Source of the DNA: Mucilaginibacter sp. KACC 22773
GTDB taxonomy: Bacteria; Bacteroidota; Bacteroidia; Sphingobacteriales; Sphingobacteriaceae
Assembly (NCBI RefSeq): GCF_028736215.1
Contig: NZ_CP117883.1
Location: 4,154,001 to 4,218,000, forward strand
Length of the DNA stretch: 64,000 nt
Direction: 5' to 3'
The notes under the pieces are model-generated. The model had not been told where the DNA came from. It worked only from the letters and a program-made list of their open reading frames with translations, and searched no databases. Of the stretch, positions 1-9,824 are shown piece after piece. The position numbers were made by a program, and so were the translations under genes. Every line of letters starts with the position of its first letter. Position 1 is the stretch's first letter.

Positions 1-1705
1 TTTCGATATTACCCAGGTCGCCCTCGCTCCAAAACTCACCTCCTACCTCGTCTGACTGGCCGCCATACTGTAAAAACTCGCCGGGGAATCCCCAGTGACC
101 ATAATTTTCCAACCAGGTAGTAAGGCCGTTTTTATGGCTGATATCCCTTAAACCTGCAACATATTGATAAGCTACCTCATCTGCAATAAACCGGCGCATA
201 TCCCATAAAAACCTGTCAGACATATCCTGGCTGCCCACAACGTTACCGCTCATTACGGGAATATAGGGTGTTGGATCGTACCCAAACGACAATTTGAATT
301 TTTCTGTTAAGCCATCTGTCCAGTTTTGGCCGCCGGTTTCATAGCTATCTTCAACGGTTACTTTAAAACTCTTACGATCGGCAGCCGGTATGCGGCGCAG
401 TATCTCGCCCAAAAAGGCATTAAAATGTTCAGCAATGTGCTTTTTGCTCATTTTATCAGTTTCAAAACCGCGGCCTTCAGGCGATGCGGGACCGTTTGTT
501 ACCTGGGTAGGTGTCATCCCGCTGCGCATAATTACCCAGTTACCTGCTGGCACGTTCCATTTTAAAGCACCATCGGCAGCAAGATATTTTGAAATGTCAA
601 TCACTTTTTGAGGGTCTATCACGTAGCGCACGTCATCAACGGCGGGCTGCACGGGCCATTGATATTCCTTCCAATAAGGGAAAGGTGTCTGGAACATTTT
701 AGCCAGCGTTTTCTCAATATAATTTTCAACAACCGGCGATGCGGATAACTTCAGTTCGGCAATTGCACTATGCTGGCTTTCGTTATTGAAAACAATTCTG
801 AAGTTTTTGGCCGTAGTGGCCGGCATTGATACACCTGCTGCGCCATAGGGGTTGAAGCCCACATTAAGTTCGCTATTACTTCTGTCAACCACAAAATGTT
901 TAATGGTTTGGTAGGTGCCATTGATATCGGCCTGAATGTCGCCTTCAAAACGCATGGCGGTTTTGGCGGGGTAAATAGTTAGGCCACGCGCGGTAAATGA
1001 AGTGCCTGCTTTTATATCAATGGTAAATGTTTTATTGTCGGGCAGTTCTAAAACGGTATTTTCATTACCATCCATGATGTTGGTGACATTACCCACAGAA
1101 GGTTGAGCACTGATTACAGGCTTTAAATCGCCAATTGTTAAATCATTATCCTGGGGTGCAGGATAGGCTAACAGCTTAACATCCTGGAACTGATTGGCAG
1201 GTTTGCTCAATTTTGCGTTGAAAACGATGGGGCCTTTTACTTGTATCACCGATGATGTAAGATAGCGCATGGCCTGCTCCGGCTTAACCCATGGACCGCC
1301 AGACTGGCTCCATCCCGGTCCATTAAAAATCCCGATATCAATGCCGAGTTTAGTGGCAGTTTTTAACGCGGTATGCATAATATCCCACCACTCGGCCGAG
1401 AATAATTTCACTTTGCCATATGGAGTTTCGGGGATACCGATATTACCAATGAATGCCCGGTTGATACCTACCCGCTTCATTGATTCCAGGTCTTTGATAA
1501 CACCTTGCTTCGAGATATTATCCGACATCCAATACCAGTATATACTGGTTTGGATAGAATCGGGTGGTATTTTAAACCCGGAGAGTAGTTTTTGAGAATA
1601 GTTTTTTTGTTGCTGTTTTACCTGGGCTACACCTGGCAAATTGGTAACAAACAAAACAGCGAGGGTTAAAAATAACCTAAAAACGTTTTTATAGATATAC
1701 TGCAT
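1..1705 (-). CDS. GH106-type alpha-L-rhamnosidase, 3' end outside window
   Basis: The frame is open from an ATG at 1705 to the window edge (568 codons seen), so the C-terminal part is missing. Residues 1-28 form a signal peptide ending near GVAQ, so the enzyme should be exported. The N-terminal barrel starts with IYWYWMSDNISKQG and a KRVGINRAFIGNIG stretch, followed by SAEWWDIM and GIFNGPGWSQSGGPW, which are typical of the GH106 rhamnosidase family (known family knowledge). A beta-sandwich insert follows, then VEDSYETGGQNW. The predicted role is cleavage of terminal rhamnose from pectic or arabinogalactan side chains. It is the last gene seen of the polysaccharide locus and is separated from it by 331 bp, so it may have its own promoter. 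The family call is good, the substrate is inferred. Confidence 0.8.
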   Translation of the reverse strand, partial: MQYIYKNVFRLFLTLAVLFVTNLPGVAQVKQQQKNYSQKLLSGFKIPPDSIQTSIYWYWMSDNISKQGVIKDLESMKRVGINRAFIGNIGIPETPYGKVKLFSAEWWDIMHTALKTATKLGIDIGIFNGPGWSQSGGPWVKPEQAMRYLTSSVIQVKGPIVFNAKLSKPANQFQDVKLLAYPAPQDNDLTIGDLKPVISAQPSVGNVTNIMDGNENTVLELPDNKTFTIDIKAGTSFTARGLTIYPAKTAMRFEGDIQADINGTYQTIKHFVVDRSNSELNVGFNPYGAAGVSMPATTAKNFRIVFNNESQHSAIAELKLSASPVVENYIEKTLAKMFQTPFPYWKEYQWPVQPAVDDVRYVIDPQKVIDISKYLAADGALKWNVPAGNWVIMRSGMTPTQVTNGPASPEGRGFETDKMSKKHIAEHFNAFLGEILRRIPAADRKSFKVTVEDSYETGGQNWTDGLTEKFKLSFGYDPTPYIPVMSGNVVGSQDMSDRFLWDMRRFIADEVAYQYVAGLRDISHKNGLTTWLENYGHWGFPGEFLQYGGQSDEVGGEFWSEGDLGNIE

Positions 1706-2036
1706 GTAATGCGGATAAGTGATTTATTAGCTAAATGAGAATAATTGAATCTTTACAAATCCACCGCTAACCGGCGTTATGTTTTAGGTTGAAATATCTT
1801 CGGTTTATAATTCAGCTATTTTAAATCATTAAAATAAAACCGGCAACCTCAACTGTCTGCTTCGCCTATCTGTTTTCTTAAATGATATATCTTTTTGAGT
1901 CAGCCGGAGCACATTGGGTCGATTAGCGCCGAAGGCTAAACAATTACTTCTTTAAACAAGCAAATCCCGGGTGCAAGTAGCATCCGGGATTCGTCTGTGT
2001 ATATATATAACGGTGTCGGAAATAAATCAACAGCTA
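1706..2036. other. Intergenic gap between FG-GAP gene and GH106 gene
   Basis: This 331-bp AT-rich stretch has no convincing ORF. Apart from the hairpin at 1963-1991 nothing is recognised. It probably carries the promoter of the GH106 gene, but I see no clear -7 element. Confidence 0.4.
1963..1991 (-). terminator. Hairpin after the FG-GAP lipoprotein gene
   Basis: AATCCCGG (1963-1970) pairs with CCGGGATT (1984-1991) around a 13-nt loop, with further pairing of GTGC/GCAT at its base. It lies 46 bp past the stop at 2037 on the minus strand. The following T-run is short, so termination is plausible but not certain. Confidence 0.5.
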
Positions 2037-5000
2037 TTATCGGTATGCTTTTACACCCACGCCGTTAATTCCAAACAAATACAAATCATTTACTTTTAAA
2101 ACCGCCCTTACATCGCCAGGTAATTTAAACCCGGATTTTTGCTGAGGCAAATAGTTAAATGTTCCGTTGCTATTTCCTTTGAGTAATACTCCATAGTTGG
2201 CGTCGTACTTACCAAACTTTACCCTTGCATGGTTAATATTTCCGCACAATAAAAGATCAACCTGCCCATCTTTGTCATAGTCCAACGTAGTTATAGTAAA
2301 CACAGGCGCGTACTGTGCCTGCAATGGCAAGGCTATCGGGCGTAATTTACCCCTGTTGTTACTTACAAAGCACATGGTTGACAGGCAATTTGCCGACAGG
2401 TGCCCTGTTCCTTTCATTTCTTCGGGGGTAAAAACCTTGTCGATAGTTGCATCAGCATAACTGTTATAGTCCGGGAACCGGCCACGCATCATGCTAATCT
2501 GGTCAAGCATTTCATCGCGGCTAACATAAGGGTAACTTTTATGCTGAATGTAAAAACATAGTATGGGGTCAATTGATCCGTTGTCGTCAAAATCTTTATA
2601 ATACATTTCGGCCGGCTCTTTGTCGGTTGCTTTGCATTGTGTATTGAGGCCCATGTTACCGGCAATGATATCTGGGTGACCGTCGTGGTTAACGTCGCTC
2701 ACGGTTAAACAATTCCACCAGCCAGCGTATTTTTTGTCAAAATACTTAGCGGTGGCATCGGTGAGTTTACCGTTGTTGTTTTCAAAAACGGTTATTGGCA
2801 TCCATTCACCAACTACCACCAGATCGGGCTTATTGTCGCCATTCATATCTAACCAGGCGGCATCAGTAACCATCCCTATCCTTTTCAAAGCAGGATTTAA
2901 TTTTGTTGTGGCATCTGTAAAATGGCCTTTACCATCATTTAGCAGCACATAACTTTCGGGCGCCTCGGGGTACCGGCCTGGTATTACCCTGCCGCCAACA
3001 AACAAATCGGGGTAGCCATCGCCATTAATATCGGCTACTTTAACACAGCTTTTGCTGCCTGTCATTTTAGGCAGGGCATTAATTGATTCTGTAAAATTCC
3101 CCGAACCGTCATTTATATATAACCTATCTTGTAAAGCGGCATCATCGGGCATATAATTGTGGTACCCACCGGCGCAAACATATAAATCGGGCTTACCATC
3201 GTTATTGGCATCAAAAAAAACCGTGGCAGCATCGGTACTGGTTTTACGGGATTCAAAAGCAATTTCTTTTTTCAATGTGAAACCACCGTTTTTTTGCTGA
3301 AGATATAAGGCACCGGGGCTACCGTTGTCGCCGCCTACGTAAACATCCTCCAGCCCATCGTGATTTACATCGGCCTTGGCCATGCATGGACCGTTGTAAG
3401 ATAGCGGATTAACCAACAGCGGTTGCCGTTTAAAATCATTAACCAGGCTCATGGTGCTATGATACTTAACTGGCGACGGCACTTCAGTAAATAAAGGTTT
3501 TGCTATTTTTTGAGCGAGATAAGGTGCTGCCGCGTCTTTTTCGGATAGCGTAATAATCTGGTTTGATTTGACGTTTTTCACCACTTGCACTTTACCGCTT
3601 TGCCATATAATACGCAGCGAATCCAGTTGCTTAGCGCTGCCTAAGCCAAAATGCAATACCGCCGATACAGTAGATTCATACCCACGGGTGGGCATTTGTT
3701 CAAGGTATTGCTTTTTATCGGCTGCATAAATTATAACTTTTGCGCCAATACCCTGGGTGTTTTTATTTGACCCTTTTAGCTGTACCAACAGGTAATGATT
3801 TTTATTTTGCTGTACCGACTGGTTTTCATAAATGAATGCCGGCTTATTCACATTGTTAATCACCAGGTCAAGGTCGCCATCATTATCCAGGTCGGCGTAT
3901 GCGGCGCCATTGCTGTTTGATGGTTGGGTTATCCCCCATTGTGCGCTTGTGTTGGCAAACGTGAGATCGGCGTTATTTTTGAAAAAGTAACTCTTTACTT
4001 CCGACGATGGCATTTGGCTAACCAGGTTCAAAAGATCCTGCCGCATTACACGCCTGTCGCTTAATTTATCGCCGGCATATTTCAAAAAATCCATATTGGT
4101 GTAATCGCGGGTATAACCGTTGCTTACAAAAAGATCTTTCCAGCCATCGTTGTCATAATCTGCAAATAAGGGAGCCCAACTCCAATCGGTATTTGATATA
4201 CCCGATAGTTGCCCAATTTCGCTGAATGTGTTGTTACCATTATTTACATGCAACATATTACGCATATACTGGTAGTAAAAACCAACTTTAAGGTTAAGAT
4301 TAAAAGCTTCGTAATTATCGGATGCGAATAACATTTTTTGCCTTTTGTTATCTTCCGGCAGCATATCCAACGTGTAGATATCGGGGCTAAGGTCATTATT
4401 AATATCTGCTACATCGTTACCCATTGATGAAAACGACGTGTGTCCCAGTTGCCGGGGCAGTTCGTCGGTAAATTTGCCATTTTTATTATTGAGGTACAGT
4501 CTATCCGGCACATTGTAATCATTGGATATGTATATGTCGGGGTAGCCATCACCATTAATATCGGCAATACCTGCGCCCAAGCCATACGATAACGAAGTGT
4601 TTACAATACCCGACTCGCTGGTTATATCCTGAAAATGTCCGTTATCATTGCGGAACAACCTAATGCCCGACTCAAGGTCGGTTTTACTCATGAGACTGCT
4701 TATGGTAATCTCGTCAATGCTATTTGGGCGTTTAGGATTGTGGTTTACCAGTAACATATCCAGGTCGCCATCTCTGTCATAATCAAAAAAATAGGCCTGT
4801 GTGCTAAAAGAGGGAAAATTGAGACCATAATCTGCCGCCATTTCTTTAAATACCGGCGTGCCGTTACTATCATTCCCCTGGTTTATAAACAGCTCATTAA
4901 CTCTTTTTTCGGCGCTTAATTTCCCCGAATAGCAAACGTAAATATCAATTTTTCCGTCGCCATTAATGTCAACCAAACTTACACCCGTTTTCCAGGGGCC

Positions 5001-5372
5001 TGGGCGCCCTGCCACGCCTGCAGCGGCGGTAACATCGGTAAACTGTAAATGACCTTTGTTCAAATACAATTTATTATCGGTCATGTTACCAGTAAAGTAC
5101 AGGTCTTGTAAGCCATCGCCGTTCAGATCGCCAATGGCGACCCCTCCACCGTTATAAAAATACTCATACATTAACACGTTGGTATTTAAGCCTTCGGTTA
5201 AAGTATTGCTGAAATCGACATGGGTTTCTTCTGGTTTTAGCAAACGAAACAATGTATCACCTGGCTTATCGGCGCTGGATGACGATTTACAACCTGCCAA
5301 AACAATAAAAGCAAGCAATACCAGGAGATACCCCTGCTTTTGCTTGCTTTGCTTACCTGATATTTTTAACAT
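2037..5372 (-). CDS. FG-GAP/VCBS repeat lipoprotein with ASPIC/UnbV domain
   Basis: This 1111-residue protein has a lipoprotein signal with the lipobox Cys at residue 28 (VLAGC). From residue 75 onward it carries many calcium-loop FG-GAP/VCBS repeats of the form DxNGDGxxDLY, for example AIGDLNGDGLQDLYFTG, suggesting one or two beta-propellers. Between the two repeat blocks lies an ASPIC/UnbV domain (GIGAKVIIYAADKKQ ... LRIIWQSGKVQ). The family (CRTAC1-like) is known as surface or periplasmic proteins, and the biochemical role is not established. It sits 8 bp after the GH35 gene in the same direction, so it is probably co-expressed with the glycosidases. It could bind glycans or stabilise the surface complex, but that is inference. 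Confidence 0.85.
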   Translation of the reverse strand: MLKISGKQSKQKQGYLLVLLAFIVLAGCKSSSSADKPGDTLFRLLKPEETHVDFSNTLTEGLNTNVLMYEYFYNGGGVAIGDLNGDGLQDLYFTGNMTDNKLYLNKGHLQFTDVTAAAGVAGRPGPWKTGVSLVDINGDGKIDIYVCYSGKLSAEKRVNELFINQGNDSNGTPVFKEMAADYGLNFPSFSTQAYFFDYDRDGDLDMLLVNHNPKRPNSIDEITISSLMSKTDLESGIRLFRNDNGHFQDITSESGIVNTSLSYGLGAGIADINGDGYPDIYISNDYNVPDRLYLNNKNGKFTDELPRQLGHTSFSSMGNDVADINNDLSPDIYTLDMLPEDNKRQKMLFASDNYEAFNLNLKVGFYYQYMRNMLHVNNGNNTFSEIGQLSGISNTDWSWAPLFADYDNDGWKDLFVSNGYTRDYTNMDFLKYAGDKLSDRRVMRQDLLNLVSQMPSSEVKSYFFKNNADLTFANTSAQWGITQPSNSNGAAYADLDNDGDLDLVINNVNKPAFIYENQSVQQNKNHYLLVQLKGSNKNTQGIGAKVIIYAADKKQYLEQMPTRGYESTVSAVLHFGLGSAKQLDSLRIIWQSGKVQVVKNVKSNQIITLSEKDAAAPYLAQKIAKPLFTEVPSPVKYHSTMSLVNDFKRQPLLVNPLSYNGPCMAKADVNHDGLEDVYVGGDNGSPGALYLQQKNGGFTLKKEIAFESRKTSTDAATVFFDANNDGKPDLYVCAGGYHNYMPDDAALQDRLYINDGSGNFTESINALPKMTGSKSCVKVADINGDGYPDLFVGGRVIPGRYPEAPESYVLLNDGKGHFTDATTKLNPALKRIGMVTDAAWLDMNGDNKPDLVVVGEWMPITVFENNNGKLTDATAKYFDKKYAGWWNCLTVSDVNHDGHPDIIAGNMGLNTQCKATDKEPAEMYYKDFDDNGSIDPILCFYIQHKSYPYVSRDEMLDQISMMRGRFPDYNSYADATIDKVFTPEEMKGTGHLSANCLSTMCFVSNNRGKLRPIALPLQAQYAPVFTITTLDYDKDGQVDLLLCGNINHARVKFGKYDANYGVLLKGNSNGTFNYLPQQKSGFKLPGDVRAVLKVNDLYLFGINGVGVKAYR

Positions 5373-5380
5373 TTGATGAG

Positions 5381-7207
5381 TTACTGAAGCTGGTCAAGAA
5401 TTGGTTTATCCAACCCGTCTATCACATTTACCGACGGTTTAATCAGTTCTAAAACTACAATATTATTGTTACTTTTTTTCAACCACTCGGCAGGTAAATA
5501 TAATGTTTGTTGCGGCCCGTTATTCCAATAACGCCCTAAGTTATGTCCGTTTACCCAAACCACGCCTTTACCCCATTTACTCATATCCAAATAGGTATCG
5601 GCAACTTCGGCCAGTTTAAAAGTTCCAGTTTTAATTACCGGCTCATTTGCCCTTAGCTTGCCTGCTTTGGGCTTTATTTTGCTGATATCGTCAAACGGTA
5701 AACCAAACATTTTCCAGTTGGTTATTTCGGTTCCCGCAAAAGTTACATTTTCGGTTATACCCTTGGTATTCTTCAATAAATAAGGCCCAAAATTGATACG
5801 GCCCAGATTTTCGACCAGGATATCCAGTTGTACTTTTCCTTTTGGCAAATTAGCTAACAGGCTATCCTGTTTCAGCCTCCTGTCCAGGATACCTACGCGT
5901 TTGCCGTTTACAAATACAATCCCATAATCGCGCAGACCATTTACTTTGATGATACCTTTTTTACCACCATTGATGGTAGTACGGTACAAAACAAAACCAT
6001 AGGCCTGGTTAAGGTCTTCAAAAGTTAAGGGTGTTTTGCTAAGTTTGGCAGCTGGCAGTATATCAAACAAACCTGTTGTTTGGCTGAGCTTAACGGCCGG
6101 AAGGTTCATAACCGGTTTGGCAGCTGGTACATCAGGCAGTGTTTGGCCGGCCGGAAGGTGTTTCTTGATTACCTCTCTAAACTTATTATATTTATCGGTA
6201 GCATTACCAGCCTCATTTAACGGGGCATCATAGTCATAGCTGCTAATTTGCGGCTCATAGGGATCCTTGTCGTTGTAGTTGGCGCCGTTCATGAAGCCAC
6301 GGGTTGTGCCACCATGAAACATGTACATGTTGATAGAAAGCCCTGCGGCCAAAACCGAGTCTAATTTACCCAGGTATTTTTCTGCAGGTACGGTATGGTG
6401 TTTTGTTCCCCACCAATCAAACCAGGCTGGGTACCATTCAGCAATAAAGAACGGGCCTTTACCATCATGGTTTTCTTTAATCAGCCTTTTTACTTTTGCC
6501 ACGTCATCAACACCGTTAATCGCCGGCAGTAACCCGGGAAGGTGCCCGTCTTTAATAGCAGCTTCAGGGTCGCAGGTATATAGCTGTCCATCAAAACCGG
6601 CGTCGATAAACATTTTACGGTTTAGCGCCAGGTAATCTTTATCGTTGGAGTATGATCCGTATTCATTTTCTATTTGCACCATTAAAACGTTGCCGCCATG
6701 GTTTACCTGTAAGGGGGCAAGCTGTTTGCCCACCTCTTTAATATATTGCTCATATTCTTTTAAATATGTCGGTTCTTTACTGCGCACTACCAGGCCTTTT
6801 TCTTTTTCCAGCCAGTAAGGATATCCGCCAAATTCCCATTCAGCGCAAACGTACGGGCTTGGGCGTAAAATAACCCACAAGCCTTCTTCCTTCGCCATTT
6901 TTACAAACGCGGCTACATCATTATTACCGGTAAAATCAAAATGCCCTTTTTGTGGTTCATGAACATTCCAGAAAACATAAGTACCTATTGTGTTTAACCC
7001 CATTGCTTTTGCCATTTTCATACGCTGGCGCCAGGCTTCGCGCGGTACGCGGGGGTAATGCATTTCGCCGGATATAATTTGCAATGGTTTGCCATCCAGC
7101 AAAAATGTGCTATCGGTTAATGCAAAAGTATGTTTGGCCATTTGCGCATTCGCGCTGATGCCACATAGTAGAATAACGGGTAAAATTAATAGTTTAAAAA
7201 ATTTCAT
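5381..7207 (-). CDS. GH35 beta-galactosidase, exported
   Basis: A 608-residue protein with a signal peptide (residues 1-21, cleavage after NAQ). The GH35 hallmark lies at residues 46-82 (SGEMHYPRVP, then GTYVFWNVHEP). The acid/base Glu is E182 in IENEYGSY and the nucleophile is E257 in FFIAEWYPAWFDWW. C-terminal beta-sandwich domains include VWVNGHNLGRYWNNGPQQ, usual for the family. It should remove terminal beta-galactose from oligosaccharides in the periplasm. The gene lies 47 bp downstream of the GH2 gene and 8 bp before the FG-GAP gene, so the three likely form one transcript. Length and catalytic residues are complete, so the family call is firm; linkage specificity is not visible. Confidence 0.95.
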   Translation of the reverse strand: MKFFKLLILPVILLCGISANAQMAKHTFALTDSTFLLDGKPLQIISGEMHYPRVPREAWRQRMKMAKAMGLNTIGTYVFWNVHEPQKGHFDFTGNNDVAAFVKMAKEEGLWVILRPSPYVCAEWEFGGYPYWLEKEKGLVVRSKEPTYLKEYEQYIKEVGKQLAPLQVNHGGNVLMVQIENEYGSYSNDKDYLALNRKMFIDAGFDGQLYTCDPEAAIKDGHLPGLLPAINGVDDVAKVKRLIKENHDGKGPFFIAEWYPAWFDWWGTKHHTVPAEKYLGKLDSVLAAGLSINMYMFHGGTTRGFMNGANYNDKDPYEPQISSYDYDAPLNEAGNATDKYNKFREVIKKHLPAGQTLPDVPAAKPVMNLPAVKLSQTTGLFDILPAAKLSKTPLTFEDLNQAYGFVLYRTTINGGKKGIIKVNGLRDYGIVFVNGKRVGILDRRLKQDSLLANLPKGKVQLDILVENLGRINFGPYLLKNTKGITENVTFAGTEITNWKMFGLPFDDISKIKPKAGKLRANEPVIKTGTFKLAEVADTYLDMSKWGKGVVWVNGHNLGRYWNNGPQQTLYLPAEWLKKSNNNIVVLELIKPSVNVIDGLDKPILDQLQ

Positions 7208-7254
7208 AAATTAAAAAAATGCAGGCAATTGTTTATTAGGGTTGACGATAGAAG

Positions 7255-9681
7255 CTATTTTGTGGTTAAAGTGATTGATGCAGACTTAAGCCCGGCAGCG
7301 CTAAACTGCACGGTAGTTTTGCCCGGCTTGCCGGTTGTTTGTATATAGGCCAACAGGCGGCCTTTCAAAACCTTGCTGGTATTTGACTGATAGTTTTCAT
7401 GACTGGTGGTACTCCCGCTTTCTAATCCCAATAATTTAGCGGGACCGGTTAGCTTTACCACAACTTCATTGTCGGCATTAGCTACCAAGACTCCATTTTT
7501 ATCGGTAACCTGTACCTCTACCTGGCTTAATCCTTTTGTTTTGGTGTTAAATATTGTGCCATCGGCAATTATTTTGATATCAGAAGCCTCACCGGCTGTT
7601 TTTAAAGTGTAGCTGGCTGCTTCAATTCCGTTATTATAGCCTTTTACCAGTAGTTCGCCCGGCTCATAATCAACCGCCCATGATGGTATTTGGCCTTTAG
7701 CATCGGCGCGTGAAATTTTACCGAGCGATTTGCCATTTAAAAACAATTCTGATTCCTGACAATTGGTAAAACAATCAACCCTTATTTTACTGCCGGCCGG
7801 CCAGTTCCATACGGGCTCAATGGCTTTGTGGCTCCAGATACCTTTATCTTCCTGTTGCGTAATAGGCTTGGCGCCAATAAAAACCATCGGCTTATCAGCC
7901 CAAAGGCTTTGCCTGTAAAAGTATTCGGGCTTTTTAAAGCCTGCCAGGTTAATAAGCCCGGCGCCATTACTGCGCTGCGGCCATTTACCGGCCTCGCCCA
8001 GGTAATCAATCCCCGTCCAAAGGTATTGGGCAGATATGTATTCGTTACTGTCAACCGCAATCCAGGCCTGTCGTTGCATGCCGTTCTCGCTGCCATAAAT
8101 AATGCGGTTGGGATATTTTTTATGATCATCGGCGTAACGGTACTCCTGGTAATTATAGCCTACAACATCAAGTTCTTCCGGGTAACCTACCTCGTTCGAC
8201 ATCACTACGCCCGCAAGCGCTGCAGTAACCGGGCGGGTAGTATCAATTGCCTTAACAGCTTTAACCAGCTGTTTGGCAATTACGGTTAACCCACTTGCAG
8301 CAGGATGATCCCGCAGGTAGCCTTTGCCATAAATCTGCGGGTTTTTTCCTGTGTTTAATACTTCGTGGGTGTATGGATCATTTGGATAATCTATTTCGTT
8401 ACCAATACTCCACATAATAATGGACGGATGGTTGCGGGCACGTAATACCATATCGGATAGATCGCGCGTGGCCCATTCTTTAAAATATTCGTGGTAGCCA
8501 TCTTTAGATGGGGTGCCTACATTCCATCCTTTAACCCACTTATTTTTGCCCAGTTCCCACTCGTCAAATGCTTCATCCATTACTAAGAAGCCCATTTTAT
8601 CGCACAGGTCGTATAAATAATCGGCGTGGGGGTTATGGCTCAGACGCAGTGAGTTAACGCCGGCGTCTTTTAATATTTTTAAACGGCGCACCCAAACTTC
8701 TTGCGGAACGGCTACGCCCAAAGCACCGGCATCGTCATGGATACATACGCCTTTTAGTTTGGTACTTTTATCATTTAAAAAGAACCCTTTATCTTTATCA
8801 AAACGGATGTTCCAGATACCTACCGCCTGGTTTACAGCATCAATTTGTTTGCCGTTGCGGCTTAGCTGTACCTGTAATTGGTATAGTTCCGGGTGTTCGA
8901 CATCCCATAAACGGGGAGACGATATTTCGGCATCAAAACTTGTTTCGTGTTTGCCAGGTTTTACCTTAACCTGCTTTTGTATAGCTGCGGCAATTTTACC
9001 GGTATTATCAACCAGGTTTATTTTAATGCCGATAGCTGCCTGGGTTGCTGTGCTGTTGCTGATGTTTACTTTTACGTTGATGTCCGCTTTATCTGCAGAT
9101 ATTTTTGGCGTAGTAAAAGCCACATCCCACAGATCAACATGAACCGGGTTCTTAACCACCAGGTAAACGTTGCGGTAGATTCCAGAACCGGTATACCACC
9201 TTGAATCGGCAAACTCACTATGATCTGCCTTTACAGTTACTATATTTTGTCCCTTGTAATTAAGGTATTTTGAAAGTTCATACTGAAACGGAATAAATCC
9301 GTTGGGGCGCTTGCCCAGGTAATGGCCGTTTATCCAAACTTCGCTTTTTTTGTAAACGCCATCAAAATAAATGTAAACCTGTTTGCCTTGCCATCCGGCT
9401 TCGGCATTAAATGTCTTTTTGTACCAGCCTATGCCGCCGGGTAAATAGCCCGTGGCGCTGGCCCAGTCCTCACTAAAGGGCCCTTCAATACTCCAATCGT
9501 GCGGCAAATCAACGGCTTTCCATAAAACACCGGCTGCGCCGCCTTTATCGCCATTGGTAATATCCCCTTTATGGAACCCCCATCCCGAATTAAACAATAT
9601 CGGCCTGGATTTATCTTGCGCAAACAAACCCGCCGGAAGCGTTACCAGTAAAAAAAAGCAGATGACGTTTTTAATATTCAT
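7255..9681 (-). CDS. GH2 beta-galactosidase-like enzyme with DUF4982
   Basis: I place the start at the ATG at 9681 (MNIKNVICFF), which opens a clean signal peptide ending in LFAQ. The longer reading from 9786 runs through an intergenic repeat array and is unlikely. The 808-residue product has the GH2 sugar-binding, immunoglobulin-like and barrel domains (WYKKTF, DGVYKKSEVWING, RLSHNPH). The acid/base is E429 in SIGNEIDYP and the predicted nucleophile is E532 in YGSENG. A DUF4982 region (ELFLNGKSLGKI) and a C-terminal invasin-like GH2 domain follow, as in many Bacteroidota GH2 enzymes. It probably acts in the periplasm on beta-galactosides from the imported glycan. GH2 also includes glucuronidases and mannosidases, so specificity is only inferred. 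Confidence 0.92.
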   Translation of the reverse strand: MNIKNVICFFLLVTLPAGLFAQDKSRPILFNSGWGFHKGDITNGDKGGAAGVLWKAVDLPHDWSIEGPFSEDWASATGYLPGGIGWYKKTFNAEAGWQGKQVYIYFDGVYKKSEVWINGHYLGKRPNGFIPFQYELSKYLNYKGQNIVTVKADHSEFADSRWYTGSGIYRNVYLVVKNPVHVDLWDVAFTTPKISADKADINVKVNISNSTATQAAIGIKINLVDNTGKIAAAIQKQVKVKPGKHETSFDAEISSPRLWDVEHPELYQLQVQLSRNGKQIDAVNQAVGIWNIRFDKDKGFFLNDKSTKLKGVCIHDDAGALGVAVPQEVWVRRLKILKDAGVNSLRLSHNPHADYLYDLCDKMGFLVMDEAFDEWELGKNKWVKGWNVGTPSKDGYHEYFKEWATRDLSDMVLRARNHPSIIMWSIGNEIDYPNDPYTHEVLNTGKNPQIYGKGYLRDHPAASGLTVIAKQLVKAVKAIDTTRPVTAALAGVVMSNEVGYPEELDVVGYNYQEYRYADDHKKYPNRIIYGSENGMQRQAWIAVDSNEYISAQYLWTGIDYLGEAGKWPQRSNGAGLINLAGFKKPEYFYRQSLWADKPMVFIGAKPITQQEDKGIWSHKAIEPVWNWPAGSKIRVDCFTNCQESELFLNGKSLGKISRADAKGQIPSWAVDYEPGELLVKGYNNGIEAASYTLKTAGEASDIKIIADGTIFNTKTKGLSQVEVQVTDKNGVLVANADNEVVVKLTGPAKLLGLESGSTTSHENYQSNTSKVLKGRLLAYIQTTGKPGKTTVQFSAAGLKSASITLTTK

Positions 9682-9713
9682 GTTTAGTAACCGTATTATT
9701 TTTTGTTTAAAGT

Positions 9714-9819
9714 GTTGAGTTATGAGTATCGAGTCAAAAAACAACAAATCAAATTTGCGGCTTAAGACCAAATACTCATTACTCAAAATTCAGAACTCAA
9801 CACTCAAGACTCAGAACTT
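9714..9819. repeat. Heptad-periodic inverted repeat array (copy 1)
   Basis: Three left units (GTTGAGT, TATGAGT, ATCGAGT; 9714-9734) and seven right units (AATACTC, ATTACTC, AAAATTC, AGAACTC, AACACTC, AAGACTC, AGAACTT; 9771-9819) keep an exact 7-nt period and are roughly complementary across a 36-nt spacer. It fills the gap between the GH5 and GH2 genes. A second array is at 35741-35827. Confidence 0.75.
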
Positions 9820-9824
9820 TAAAT

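Noticed and set aside
9682..9786. N-terminal extension of the GH2 protein
   Set aside because: It would place 35 residues encoded by the heptad array before a clean signal peptide starting at 9681.
9714..9819. CRISPR-like array
   Set aside because: Units are only 7 nt, there are no unique spacers and no cas genes; the arms are inverted.
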